A DNA stretch of 54,442 nucleotides from Lachnospiraceae bacterium (GCA_014804485.1 JAAUZT010000007.1:1-54442); one strand, 5' to 3'. Counted from the stretch's first letter, positions 8,701 to 18,381 are shown. Numbers and translations are program-made. The notes: generated from the letters alone by a model not told the origin.

Positions 8701-11415
8701 TTACAGCTTTATTATTTCCTCATATACTCTCTTGCAATTATTTCTATCATTATATGGAAACGTCTTTTCTATACGGGTTCTATAAACATCCTTTAGCTGA
8801 CAGTCATTTTCCATATATTCAATGACTCTATCCACTAATGCTTCCGCTGTGTATTCCACTTCCCCGAAACCATCTCTTTCATAATCAAAATATCCCTTAT
8901 CATAGGTATGCTTCCCAGAATAGAACTCGTCAGCATCCTGTTGGTAGTATATAACTGGCTTGTGAAGATAAGCAAAATCGAAAACTGCAGACGAATAATC
9001 CGTGACAATCAAATTTGATTCTGCAAATATCTCTTTATATCTGGTATTTCTGCCAAGTATTTCAATACTGTCCCCACAGTTAAAATACTGCATACATTCT
9101 CTGGGCATTTCGGGATGCCACATCAATTTAATTACATAATGATATTTTTCAGCCGCCTTATATAATCTGTCGTTTGAAAATACTTGTCCGTACATCCTAC
9201 AGTAAGGGCTGTCCTCGATTCCCTTCTTTAATATCCTAGAATCCGTGTGAATATCAAAATCACTCGCCAAGTAAGAGCGCCAGGTAGGCATAAAAGTAAT
9301 CACCTTTTTCTCTTTTATACCGTTACTAAGATAATCATATCTTGGAAAACCGGTACACTTGACTTGTTTTTCACCATAATAATATGGACTCTGCAATATT
9401 GATTGGTATTCATCATGTGTTACCGTTACTAACAAGCTGATATTTTTATTCGTTTTTCTAAGCCATCGGCTCTGATCATCCTTCGTAACACCATGCTTCA
9501 AACACACAAATTTTTGTTGATGCGTTATATCCTTATATAAATAAGATAAATCCAAAAAAGGATTAAAAACATAGTCATTTGCCTGTGATGAGATTATTTT
9601 GTCACATAATAGAGAAATTAACTTATGTTGTTCAGAATTAAATGATACAACCTTTCCAATTTTGCATAACCTTTCATAATCTTCAGACGCTTTATCCAAC
9701 ACAAAATAGGTTCGTATATTCCGTTTTTTCCCTATCGTATTCATGTATGTAAAAAACGCTTCCCCATTATCGTCTGCTTTTGATATTCTGTCACTAATCA
9801 ACCAGATTTCTTTTCTTTTTATCCGTTTTAATACATGGTAAATTTTTCTAAGTTTTACAGCATCCTCTGCAAACGTTTCTTCCTGATTCATTATTTCTTC
9901 TTGGAATTTTCTTTCACATTCCTTTACAACTTCCTTGTCAGCTGTCTTTGACAAGTTCAATACATGTCCGGAATATGTGAGAAGTATTCCATCGTCATAC
10001 AAATAGCTGCTTTTCATTTGAGTTGATAACGGAAAAAATTTTCTAAACGCAATATTCCCACACAATATCTCAGTATCATGATAACGCAGATACATCTGCA
10101 ACTCTACATCTTTAGGTATTCCACTCCGCTTTATGTTGAACCGAAACCCTTTCGCTTGAGTTATCACCTCATCCATACAGAAGGAACAACACTCCATTCT
10201 TTCAAAAAGTTCCGCTTTATATTCAACTAATGTTTTCTCGCCCTTTGCTTTCAAAATAACTTCTATACCATCAAGCTCCGCAAAATACCTGACGTACCCC
10301 TCTATAATGATTTCATCCGGATAAATATGAATGAATTCATAGAACATTGTATAAGAACTGACTCCCGCAGATGTGAATTGTCCCCATATACGAAGCTTTA
10401 TATCATCCGGAAAAAAAACGAGTTGTTTCTTATCCTGATTCTCTTTTTTTAATAATAAAATTGCCGTTTTGTAATTGTTGCTGATATTTTTCTGTTCTTT
10501 TATTATGTTGTTATCAATATACTGTAAAGACTTTAGAATAAGAGACTTATATTTTTCCCCTTCCTCTTTTGTTATACCAGCTCCTGCACTAATCAATTGA
10601 TTCTGACTGAGACACCACTGCAAATCATACATACAGGTATATTGCACAAATTGAGGTATATATCCTCTTTTGTTTTTAGCATTTTCCAAAGAATGCAATA
10701 TAAATCTTTCCATGTATGGAATATAATAACCGGCTTTTTGCCGTCTTGAATCAATAGATGAATCTTCTGCTGCACGTTTCCTATATAGATATTTTGTTCC
10801 GCAAACAATTCCATAGCACATTTTATCCAATAATATATCAACTATAAGCTGAGCATCTTCCGCATATGATAATCCAGCATCAAAGTATCTGTTGTTGAAA
10901 CATTCCTTTTTTATTAAGGTAGAACTTATCGAAAGTTGAATAGCATTATATTCCTTTTCCAAATCTGCTATTCTGGTCTTCTCAAACTTATAGTCTAAAA
11001 CATGCTGTCCTTCTCTTGCACCAAAGAATTCCATCCGGATTGCAACTAAATCTATCTGCTCTTCATTTTCCTTTAAATACTCATACATCATCTCCAGTGC
11101 ATTTTCTTCTAACATATCATCGGCATCGGTAAAGTTTATATATTCTCCCTTAATATACTTCAAACCTTCATTCCTTGCCGAAGATACTCCACCATTACCT
11201 TTATGCACAACTAATATATTATCCGGATACTGCAGTGCATACTTATCACAAATATTTCCCGAACCGTCCTTGGAACCGTCGTCTACCAATATCAATTGCA
11301 CATTCTCAAATCCAATGGTCTGTGCAATAATGCTTTCTATCATCTCTTCAAGATATTCTTCTACATTATAAATTGCCGTTATGACTGATATTTTATACTC
11401 ATTTATTTTAGTCAT
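8701..11415 (-). CDS. Bifunctional GT2 / CDP-glycerol glycerophosphotransferase, tandem paralogue
   Basis: This 904-residue protein is collinear with the product of the downstream gene over its whole length. It has the GT2 domain (ISVITAIYNVEEYLEE, VDDGSKDGSG, FTDADDM), the middle beta-rich region, and the TagF-type domain (KEIWLISDR, CLKHGVTKDD with His near 640, VTDYSSAVFDFAY). Both ends are nearly identical to the paralogue while the middle has diverged. That suggests tandem duplication followed by specialisation, for example different sugars or acceptors. Only 50 bp separate the two genes, so they are likely co-transcribed. GAGGGG lies six bases before the ATG. CDP-glycerol use is assumed from the family. 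Confidence 0.85.
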   Translation of the reverse strand: MTKINEYKISVITAIYNVEEYLEEMIESIIAQTIGFENVQLILVDDGSKDGSGNICDKYALQYPDNILVVHKGNGGVSSARNEGLKYIKGEYINFTDADDMLEENALEMMYEYLKENEEQIDLVAIRMEFFGAREGQHVLDYKFEKTRIADLEKEYNAIQLSISSTLIKKECFNNRYFDAGLSYAEDAQLIVDILLDKMCYGIVCGTKYLYRKRAAEDSSIDSRRQKAGYYIPYMERFILHSLENAKNKRGYIPQFVQYTCMYDLQWCLSQNQLISAGAGITKEEGEKYKSLILKSLQYIDNNIIKEQKNISNNYKTAILLLKKENQDKKQLVFFPDDIKLRIWGQFTSAGVSSYTMFYEFIHIYPDEIIIEGYVRYFAELDGIEVILKAKGEKTLVEYKAELFERMECCSFCMDEVITQAKGFRFNIKRSGIPKDVELQMYLRYHDTEILCGNIAFRKFFPLSTQMKSSYLYDDGILLTYSGHVLNLSKTADKEVVKECERKFQEEIMNQEETFAEDAVKLRKIYHVLKRIKRKEIWLISDRISKADDNGEAFFTYMNTIGKKRNIRTYFVLDKASEDYERLCKIGKVVSFNSEQHKLISLLCDKIISSQANDYVFNPFLDLSYLYKDITHQQKFVCLKHGVTKDDQSRWLRKTNKNISLLVTVTHDEYQSILQSPYYYGEKQVKCTGFPRYDYLSNGIKEKKVITFMPTWRSYLASDFDIHTDSRILKKGIEDSPYCRMYGQVFSNDRLYKAAEKYHYVIKLMWHPEMPRECMQYFNCGDSIEILGRNTRYKEIFAESNLIVTDYSSAVFDFAYLHKPVIYYQQDADEFYSGKHTYDKGYFDYERDGFGEVEYTAEALVDRVIEYMENDCQLKDVYRTRIEKTFPYNDRNNCKRVYEEIIKL

Positions 11416-11464
11416 ACCATTCCCCTCAACACTTTCATGGCTAGTGTATGGTAATAAGCTGTTA

Positions 11465-12532
11465 TTAATTTATTTGCAATAGAGTAGCTATTCTCTTTTC
11501 ATATTTTATTATTTTCTTCAATAAATTAAGCAACATCGAAGCGCCCAAAGACATTCCCAGCAATAAAATATATGATACCAAAAAGTGTGGCATTTTGTAA
11601 ATAAACTCACTAAAATAATATATAAATAACGAATGTATAAAGTACATATTCGCCGAATGATTTCCAAAAAAAGTCAAACCTTTTTGTATCACAAAAACAG
11701 GTATAATGAACTCTGCCAAAAACAATAGCACTAATAACGGATATATACCATAATGAAATTCCCAAAAGACATTAATCGGAATTTTTAGCCAAAATTTATA
11801 CCCTACAAAAAGAATTACTAATTCCATTACAAATTTAATTCTCTTCTCCCCCTTGTTTCCTACATTTATCCACTTATTCACAATATCGTATTCCGCACAC
11901 AGCATCCCTAAAAGAAATGTAAACACAAAAGAATAAATCGCAGTTCCCCCTTGAAACCCAACTCCTAACATCCTGGGCAATGCCATAACCACCATCATTA
12001 ACACCACTAGCTTATCTTCAAATAGCATAACAAAAGGAACCATAGCGACAAATATCACCGCCGCACTCATATACCACCACTCGCTTACTAGTGTTGGAGT
12101 TCCAAATAATGTGGAACAGCCCAAGAATTCTACGACCATATAACTAATTCCTGTATAAATATTTTCATCAAAATATTTATATTGAGGAGATTGATTTACG
12201 AATTGGCATACAATCCAACAGCATACTACCGCTACCCAATAGCCAGACAATAACTTAATTTCTCTCTGTAATACCCACTTTGACGGAGATAATTCTGTCT
12301 TTTCATAATTTAGATATAGTCCATAACCAGATACGAGTACGAACAATCCAACACATATTTTAAATACAGTAGCAACATTACATATATTTTTCCCCGGAAA
12401 CGGGAAATATATAATATCATATATTTCATGACATTTTAGTCCATTTCGGAACAAATGATGAAATAGCATCATCAAAATAGCACTTCCCTTTATCGCCATA
12501 GAAGCAACGATATCAAAATTCTTTCTTTCCAT
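11465..12532 (-). CDS. Acyltransferase-3 family membrane protein (OafA-like)
   Basis: This 355-residue protein has about ten membrane helices. It begins with the acyltransferase-3 signature: GSAILMMLFHHLFR (catalytic-type His in the first helix) followed by FVLVSGYGLYL. These proteins move acyl groups, usually acetyl, across the membrane onto extracellular sugars. Its place between the GT2-TagF fusions and a GT2/ABC-exporter set suggests it decorates the exported polymer. AGAGGAAG precedes the ATG, and it starts 11 bp after the stop of the upstream GT2 gene, so it is part of the same operon. The acyl group and target are unknown. Confidence 0.8.
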   Translation of the reverse strand: MERKNFDIVASMAIKGSAILMMLFHHLFRNGLKCHEIYDIIYFPFPGKNICNVATVFKICVGLFVLVSGYGLYLNYEKTELSPSKWVLQREIKLLSGYWVAVVCCWIVCQFVNQSPQYKYFDENIYTGISYMVVEFLGCSTLFGTPTLVSEWWYMSAAVIFVAMVPFVMLFEDKLVVLMMVVMALPRMLGVGFQGGTAIYSFVFTFLLGMLCAEYDIVNKWINVGNKGEKRIKFVMELVILFVGYKFWLKIPINVFWEFHYGIYPLLVLLFLAEFIIPVFVIQKGLTFFGNHSANMYFIHSLFIYYFSEFIYKMPHFLVSYILLLGMSLGASMLLNLLKKIIKYEKRIATLLQIN

Positions 12533-12543
12533 AATACTTCCTC

Positions 12544-13713
12544 TCAGAATACCCCAAACCTCACCAGCGCTTTCGTTGCTAAATGCCTGAACTCATGAAA
12601 AACAATCGCTTCATGTACCCGTTTAACTTTTTCAAACACCCCACTGGCGGCTGTCATTTTCTCATAAAACCCTTCTGACTGCTCCGTCAAATAAATTTCA
12701 AATAACTTATATGGCAAATGTATCCTTTCATAATCTGTTTTCGATGCCGGATAGCTCAAAAACCTTTCACATATGTACTGATACTCCTTTGGTAAATTGT
12801 CAATATATTTTTCTGCCGACATTTCTTTTAAATATCCCTGTATGGCAAAAATCTCATTCTTCCTATTCTCTGAAATACTCTCTACGCTTCTATTGACAAT
12901 TTCACCATAATATTGGAGAATCCAAAGAATATATTCTTTGTTGTAGCGATTTGCATACCTTTCTCTTTTGTGGCTCATTATTCTCTGCAACAATTTGAAA
13001 TTCTTATCCTCTATGATCTGCTGCTGTTCACATGTATTCATAGCCGAATTATTCCGTTTTATATCATAATGATACAGTTTATCTTTCACAAAGCAAATAG
13101 TTTCCGCCTGGCCAAAAGCCTCAAACTGTAGCAATTGATCCTCTCCGATATCAATATCCTCATGAAATAATATATTATGTTCCGTCAAAAAACTCCTGCT
13201 ATAAAATTTATTTCCAATATAAGGTTTACTGCCATGCTCATAAAACAGTGCCATCATCCCATTACCATGATATACCACATTTCTGTTTGGAGAATATTGA
13301 AACATTCCCCGCTTATCTCCCTTAGGCTCTATTGTCGGCCATATACCATATGCAATAATCTGCGCGTCATTGCTCTTTGCAACCCTATACAATGTCTGCA
13401 ATGCATATCTTTCTATCCAGTCATCTGCATCTACAAATGCAATATACTCTCCTCTGGCTGCCTTAATGCCCGCATTTCTTGCAGCGGATACTCCGGTATT
13501 CGATTTCTTTATCACCCTTACCCTCTGATCACTTCTCTCATAGTCACATAATGTTTTGAAAGAACTGTCTTCTTCTTCACAAATGCATAATATCTCTATA
13601 TCTTTCAAAGTCTGTTTCAACAGGCTCTTCATACATCTGTCAATATATTTTTCTACCCGATAGACCGGTACGATAACAGATACTTTGCAAGCATCATTGT
13701 TTCTGGTTTTCAT
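12544..13713 (-). CDS. GT2-family glycosyltransferase
   Basis: This 389-residue enzyme has an N-terminal GT-A domain with VSVIVPVYRVEKYIDRCMKS, a slightly altered nucleotide-binding motif ILCICEEEDSSFK where most relatives have VDDGSTD, and the DxD-type AFVDADDWIERYAL. The C-terminal third is helical and not recognised. It lies in the minus-strand operon 14 bp after the Wzt-like gene, with AGGAG at good spacing before ATG. It probably adds a sugar to the growing polymer on the cytoplasmic side. The change from DDGS to EEEDSS at the nucleotide site is unusual, but GT2 enzymes vary here. Sugar specificity cannot be inferred. Confidence 0.8.
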   Translation of the reverse strand: MKTRNNDACKVSVIVPVYRVEKYIDRCMKSLLKQTLKDIEILCICEEEDSSFKTLCDYERSDQRVRVIKKSNTGVSAARNAGIKAARGEYIAFVDADDWIERYALQTLYRVAKSNDAQIIAYGIWPTIEPKGDKRGMFQYSPNRNVVYHGNGMMALFYEHGSKPYIGNKFYSRSFLTEHNILFHEDIDIGEDQLLQFEAFGQAETICFVKDKLYHYDIKRNNSAMNTCEQQQIIEDKNFKLLQRIMSHKRERYANRYNKEYILWILQYYGEIVNRSVESISENRKNEIFAIQGYLKEMSAEKYIDNLPKEYQYICERFLSYPASKTDYERIHLPYKLFEIYLTEQSEGFYEKMTAASGVFEKVKRVHEAIVFHEFRHLATKALVRFGVF

Positions 13714-13727
13714 AACTGCTCCTAATA

Positions 13728-14462
13728 TTATTTGTTCATAAATACCACATAATCATCCAGAACTTTTTGGGGGGTTCCGATTTCTTTTATCTCTCCATCA
13801 TGTATCCACATCACCGTATCACACAAATCTTTTAATGTAGGAATGCTATGTGATACAATAATAACCGTCCTGTTTTTATCGCCGATCAATTCTTTCATTT
13901 TATTCAGGCTCTTTTTTTTGAAGCGTTCATCCCCAACACTTAATACCTCATCAACCAGCATAATATCTGTTTCCAGCATAGCCGTTATGGCGAATGCAAG
14001 TTTAGAATGCATACCGCTGGAATAAGTTCTCACCGGGCGATCAATAAAATCCCCAATTTCTGCAAAATCAATAATTTCCTGCATTTTATCCTGTATTTGT
14101 GCCTCGCTAAATCCGAGAAGCATCCCGGATAGAGAAATATTGTCCCTACCCGTTAAGTTATTTTTAAATCCAACCCCCAACGCCATAAGGGAGACGGTAT
14201 GTCCTTTTAAGTCAATCGTACCGCTATTTGGTGAAAACACACCTGCAATCGCCCTGAGAAGAGTGGATTTCCCGCTGCCGTTTTTTCCTATGATACCAAA
14301 TATTCCGCCCTTTTCCACTTCAAACGACACATTTTTAACCGCTTCGAACACCGTGTCACGCTCGTGCTTTCTCAGAAAACTGTGCCGCACTGTGACATCT
14401 TTCATAATCCTGTAATGAATACATACATCCTTGACTTCTACAGCAATTTCCTTATTTTCCAT
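13728..14462 (-). CDS. Polysaccharide ABC exporter ATP-binding subunit (Wzt/TagH-like)
   Basis: This 244-residue ABC ATPase has Walker A GKNGSGKST (residues 59-67), signature YSSGMHSKLAFA, Walker B IMLVDEVLSVGD and switch region VIIVSHS. The opening ExxIHYR with a spaced FEAVKNVSFEV is typical of the Wzt/RfbE/TagH group that powers export of O-antigen, teichoic acid or galactan. There is no C-terminal carbohydrate-binding domain, unlike the E. coli O9a Wzt, so export probably does not depend on recognising a terminal cap. It follows the permease gene by four bases. With that gene it forms one exporter in the inner membrane. Confidence 0.9.
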   Translation of the reverse strand: MENKEIAVEVKDVCIHYRIMKDVTVRHSFLRKHERDTVFEAVKNVSFEVEKGGIFGIIGKNGSGKSTLLRAIAGVFSPNSGTIDLKGHTVSLMALGVGFKNNLTGRDNISLSGMLLGFSEAQIQDKMQEIIDFAEIGDFIDRPVRTYSSGMHSKLAFAITAMLETDIMLVDEVLSVGDERFKKKSLNKMKELIGDKNRTVIIVSHSIPTLKDLCDTVMWIHDGEIKEIGTPQKVLDDYVVFMNK

Positions 14463-14466
14463 AGCA

Positions 14467-15567
14467 TTAAATCACCTTTACATATGCATTTTCATTTCGG
14501 TAAATAGTATAGACTCCAAGCACCGCCAGTACCCCTGATACAAGTCCCCACATAACAAGCAGATCAATCTGCGGGCTCTTATTATACAATAAAGCATTCC
14601 TCATGGAAGCAATACAGTAAGCTACCGGATTAAATTGTTCCAAAAGTTCTCCATATGGAGCCGGAATACGCTTTCCTACCGAATAGAAAGTGCCCGTGAA
14701 ATACATCAGCATGCTCAAAAGAATTCCTACGATATAAGACAAGTCATCCACATATACGCCAAAATGCATCAAAATACTTCCTAATCCAAAAGTAAACAGG
14801 AAAAATACCAACATAATAGGAATAAAATATATCGCTTCCACAGACACCGGAACCTTATATAATACCAACATAACTACCACAATCCCGAATGATACCAGCA
14901 TCTTAAATCCGTTAACCAACATACGGGCAAAATACAGTATAAATTTAGGCAAATAAATTTTAGTAATAATGCCTTTATTATTCCTAACAATATTGACACT
15001 AACATTCATTCCTCTGGAAAAAAATGTCCACATGGCCAATCCAGAAAAAATAAAGATAGGAAAATATTCTTCCGCTGCATTAAAGACCACACCAAAAATC
15101 AAGCTATAAATCAACATCATACAAAAGGGCTCTATCAGCCACCAAAGCCAATCGAGATAAGCATTTGCAACTTCCGAGCGGAGATCTGCCTTTGCTGATC
15201 TTATTGCATACCGAAAATACTTCTTTACATCAGCTGCAAAACGGCCCAGATACATTTTCAATTTTTCAAACGTTACATCCGCTTCTACGATAAGACACAT
15301 TGCCAATGCTATGCAAAATGCCATAACACAGCCTAAAATTGTGAATTCTATTTTATGAGAAATGGTCATGTAAGATATACCATCCCCTTTTATTCCTCTC
15401 ATCCACGCGATCCAATACATAATTGTCCCTATCATTATACCATAGATGAAAAAAAAGGTTATTTTCCTTATTATGGACAATTTCCCATGGCATATATAAT
15501 TGTGTATGAACAGCGCAAAGACAGTTGGAATCAACATAATCACACTATTTATTATATAATGGTTCAT
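14467..15567 (-). CDS. Polysaccharide ABC exporter permease (Wzm/TagG-like) with N-terminal extension
   Basis: This 366-residue protein has an ABC-2 type permease domain from about residue 118 (FRYAIRSAKADLRSEVANAY, LDWLWWLIEPFCMMLIYS, FSGLAMWTFFSRGMN), as in Wzm/TagG/RfbD. The family is usually about 260-275 residues. Here roughly 115 extra residues with three membrane helices (about 5-24, 36-56 and 74-95) precede it. ATG at 15567 is chosen because AAAGGAGG lies upstream; an earlier in-frame ATG at 15615 would overlap the GlfT2-like gene. It pairs with the ATPase gene four bases downstream to export the polymer made by the neighbouring transferases. Confidence 0.85.
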   Translation of the reverse strand: MNHYIINSVIMLIPTVFALFIHNYICHGKLSIIRKITFFFIYGIMIGTIMYWIAWMRGIKGDGISYMTISHKIEFTILGCVMAFCIALAMCLIVEADVTFEKLKMYLGRFAADVKKYFRYAIRSAKADLRSEVANAYLDWLWWLIEPFCMMLIYSLIFGVVFNAAEEYFPIFIFSGLAMWTFFSRGMNVSVNIVRNNKGIITKIYLPKFILYFARMLVNGFKMLVSFGIVVVMLVLYKVPVSVEAIYFIPIMLVFFLFTFGLGSILMHFGVYVDDLSYIVGILLSMLMYFTGTFYSVGKRIPAPYGELLEQFNPVAYCIASMRNALLYNKSPQIDLLVMWGLVSGVLAVLGVYTIYRNENAYVKVI

Positions 15568-15587
15568 CCACCTGCTCCTCCTTTTAC

Positions 15588-17381
15588 TTACTCCTGCTTT
15601 AAATATTGATTCCAAAATGTAAATGTTCTTAACATTTTACCCTCTGCAGTATATTCATTTTGTACCTTTTTATATTTACAGGTAACCAGAAACATCACCC
15701 AAAACATTTTCAAAATATATTTCAAAGATAAAATCACGGATTTTTCAGTGATAAAGCCTGTCCGATTAGCTTCATTATAATGCAATACCCTCTTTTTACG
15801 ATAAAACTGGAGTGTGTTTGCCTGTGCCACCGGTATACAATTCTCTCCCTTAGCGGGAAGAAACAGTCCATTAAACGTAATATAACGCCGTATTCTTCTA
15901 TATGTAGCATTTGATATACAACAGCTTTGTTCATAATCATATTGATTGTATTTCATATGCTGCATTTCTTCTAACATAGCAACTGGCTGTGCCATATATC
16001 CCATACTTGCAATTCTTCTGTGCAGCTTCTCACCGTCCTGCGCCGCCAGCCAGTTGGGACCTTTCAGATAATCCAAAATTCCCTGAAGATACAATTCTAC
16101 GCTTTTATATCGGTAAAACATAATCTCCTGCACACACTTGCTCAACATTTCCCTTCTTAAGTGTCTCACGCCATACCACTTACAATGAAAGGTATTCGTA
16201 ATAAGCTGATTCCGAACGTTATAATATTCTATATAAGCAGAATACTTATTATCAAACGGTTCATGCCACAGGCCGATTCCATTCATGGATATCGACTTCC
16301 GCATATTGCGTAATCCATACTCTATATCATCCCGCCTGATAAATAGTGGCAAGGGCAGGTTATCACTATTTACTAAGTTGATCGGAAAACAGCAATACCA
16401 CCATCCATTGTAATCCACGTCCTCTTCATATTCGTTATAGATGCAGTTTTCACACTTCCGCATATCCATATTGCTCTTTAACGGTTTTATCTTTCCTCCA
16501 TTCCATACCGCACCGGACTCTGTCTGCATATATGGTTGATCCAGACTAAGCATCGCCCCGCCTATAAAAGCATCCTCATATCCCTTCCTGATCAGTGATA
16601 AAATCATATATGTTCTTACAATAGCTTCCGGTTCTATGATAACATCGTCGTCCATAAACAAAACATGTGTTGCATGAAACGTACTGTTATTATAAACTTC
16701 AATCAAGCCTCTGGTAAATCCGCCAGCACCTCCCAAATTTCTGTTTGGATACAGATGGATCCGATCCGTCTGCAGCGCCTCCTGATCAAGGCTTCTCCCA
16801 TTATCCACTACAAAAATCTCCAAATGCTCAAAAAGCGGTGAATTTCTATTGCTTAATAATTCATCTTCCAATGTCCTCAAATTTCTCTCTATATATTCTT
16901 CTCGCTTATAAGTGCAGATGCATATTCCTATTTTTACATTCTGCTGCTCTATATTCGGGAGACCACTGCAATAAGCTCCTTCGTAAATACTCCCCGCTTC
17001 GGACAATACTTCTGCCCGAAATGCATAAATACCTCTCTTCTCTTCCTCTTCAAACCCAAACTCAAAAACATCGGGAGTCTGAGTCTCAACAACATGTTCC
17101 GCTAAAACTCTTTCGCAAGCCACGCCGTCTTTCAATTCTATACTCAGTAAAAAAATCTTCCATTTTCCGGACAGCTTCAACTTTAAAAACACAGAACTGA
17201 CTACAGTATACCTGTTCCACTTTTCTATCGAAAAAGAATTAAAATAGGTGTCGAATGAAATGCTCTCACCCTTCGGCAATAAAAAACCTTCTTCTGCCCT
17301 TTCGCCGGCTTTTGCCCGAAAGTATAATTCGCTTTCTTTACATCTTTCGGCTTTCGGGAATAATATCTGCTGCAATTCCAT
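15588..17381 (-). CDS. GlfT2-like galactofuranosyltransferase
   Basis: The 597-residue protein has an N-terminal beta-sandwich region (about 1-145), a GT-A domain (IGICICTYKREEYIERNL at 151, NLGGAGGFTRG at 215, FMDDDV at 242) and a helical C-terminal domain. RRDDIEYGLR and WHEPFD match the pattern of GlfT2, the mycobacterial polymerising galactofuranosyltransferase that uses UDP-galactofuranose. The start has TAGGAGAAG upstream. Its first 44 bp overlap the end of the GlfT1-like gene, so the two are translated together. No UDP-galactopyranose mutase gene (glf) is in the window, so the sugar supply must come from elsewhere if the assignment is right. The family call is strong; polymer identity is inferred. 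Confidence 0.8.
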   Translation of the reverse strand: MELQQILFPKAERCKESELYFRAKAGERAEEGFLLPKGESISFDTYFNSFSIEKWNRYTVVSSVFLKLKLSGKWKIFLLSIELKDGVACERVLAEHVVETQTPDVFEFGFEEEEKRGIYAFRAEVLSEAGSIYEGAYCSGLPNIEQQNVKIGICICTYKREEYIERNLRTLEDELLSNRNSPLFEHLEIFVVDNGRSLDQEALQTDRIHLYPNRNLGGAGGFTRGLIEVYNNSTFHATHVLFMDDDVIIEPEAIVRTYMILSLIRKGYEDAFIGGAMLSLDQPYMQTESGAVWNGGKIKPLKSNMDMRKCENCIYNEYEEDVDYNGWWYCCFPINLVNSDNLPLPLFIRRDDIEYGLRNMRKSISMNGIGLWHEPFDNKYSAYIEYYNVRNQLITNTFHCKWYGVRHLRREMLSKCVQEIMFYRYKSVELYLQGILDYLKGPNWLAAQDGEKLHRRIASMGYMAQPVAMLEEMQHMKYNQYDYEQSCCISNATYRRIRRYITFNGLFLPAKGENCIPVAQANTLQFYRKKRVLHYNEANRTGFITEKSVILSLKYILKMFWVMFLVTCKYKKVQNEYTAEGKMLRTFTFWNQYLKQE

Positions 17382-18294
17382 TTTCTTCTCCTATTTTGGC
17401 GCCCATATTGTTGGCATCCCTGATTGCCTTTTTTGTAATATCATTTTCATATTTCCAATCATATCGATCTCTTTTAATGGTTCTGAATAACCAATTCCTG
17501 AATCTTACATGTAGAAACAGATCCATTGTATTAATTGCTTTGTCAATAATCGTCCCATGCTCCTTCAGCATAAGAATGCGATTCCTGGTGGAATAGTAAT
17601 CCTTCCAATCATACCTTCTCGGATAAACCATATCATATAGTTTCGTTTTATGATTCAATACTGCCCTTGTCACTACCAGGAATTTAGTATATTCCCTAAT
17701 TCGCAATGAATACTCTGCATCGTCATGACAAATAAAATACCCGGGGTGCGGCAATCCTATTTGCTCAATTAACTCTTTCTCCAACAACATACCACAAAAG
17801 GAAGCAATTTCACATGTAAAGTACTGGGATCGGTATTTTTGTTCCCCATAATTTCTTAACAACATTCCTATCTTTGATATCGACCTTCTATGAAAAGTAT
17901 CAATTCGTCCATTTACTTTGACAGTCCCGGCTAAGGCCATATACTGAGGGTTGGACTGTCTTGCACGAAGGAGCAATTCCATATAATTCCGGGCAAGCAT
18001 GGCATCATCATCTATGATCAGTACGCATTCTACATCTTTCTCTATCGCTCGCTCAATCCCTCTGGCAAATCCGCCTGCCCCGCCAATATTTTGGGGAAGA
18101 TTTATAATATCATAAATCCCATCTTGCTTTTCTAACTTTTCAAGATAAATTTGGGTTCCATCAGTCGATGCATTATTTACAATAATAATACTTGCGGCAG
18201 CCACTGTCTGCTCTGCTGCCCGTCTGATGCATTCACGCAGCAGTTGTTCGCGATTGTAAGTTACTATTACTATCGCGTATTCGTTCTTTGTCAT
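17338..18294 (-). CDS. GT2 glycosyltransferase, GlfT1/rhamnosyltransferase-like
   Basis: This 318-residue GT-A enzyme shows IVIVTYNREQLLRECI, VNNASTDGT, NIGGAGGFARG and LIIDDDAML (DDD at residues 95-97), followed by CHDDAEYSLR. The GGAGGF and DDAEY motifs are those of GlfT1-like and related rhamnosyl- or galactofuranosyltransferases that start a galactan chain. It is the first gene of the minus-strand operon; GGAGATTTCT precedes the ATG, and a candidate promoter lies about 60 bp upstream. Its 3' end overlaps the GlfT2-like gene by 44 bp. In mycobacteria GlfT1 is encoded between the galactan ABC exporter genes, a parallel to the layout here. Confidence 0.8.
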   Translation of the reverse strand: MTKNEYAIVIVTYNREQLLRECIRRAAEQTVAAASIIIVNNASTDGTQIYLEKLEKQDGIYDIINLPQNIGGAGGFARGIERAIEKDVECVLIIDDDAMLARNYMELLLRARQSNPQYMALAGTVKVNGRIDTFHRRSISKIGMLLRNYGEQKYRSQYFTCEIASFCGMLLEKELIEQIGLPHPGYFICHDDAEYSLRIREYTKFLVVTRAVLNHKTKLYDMVYPRRYDWKDYYSTRNRILMLKEHGTIIDKAINTMDLFLHVRFRNWLFRTIKRDRYDWKYENDITKKAIRDANNMGAKIGEENGIAADIIPESRKM

Positions 18295-18351
18295 AGAAAT
18301 CTCCGCTCCGTCAAATTACGGAAATAATATTTTTCTGCTACTATCCAAAAC

Positions 18352-18381
18352 ATTTTAACATATTGTTCTATCAATTGTAAA
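18352..18381 (-). promoter_or_regulatory. Candidate sigma-A promoter of the GlfT1-like operon
   Basis: On the minus strand TTTACA (18381-18376) and TAAAAT (18357-18352) are separated by 18 bp, about 58 bp upstream of the ATG at 18294. Match to consensus is fair. It overlaps one arm of a perfect hairpin at 18379-18401. Confidence 0.4.
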
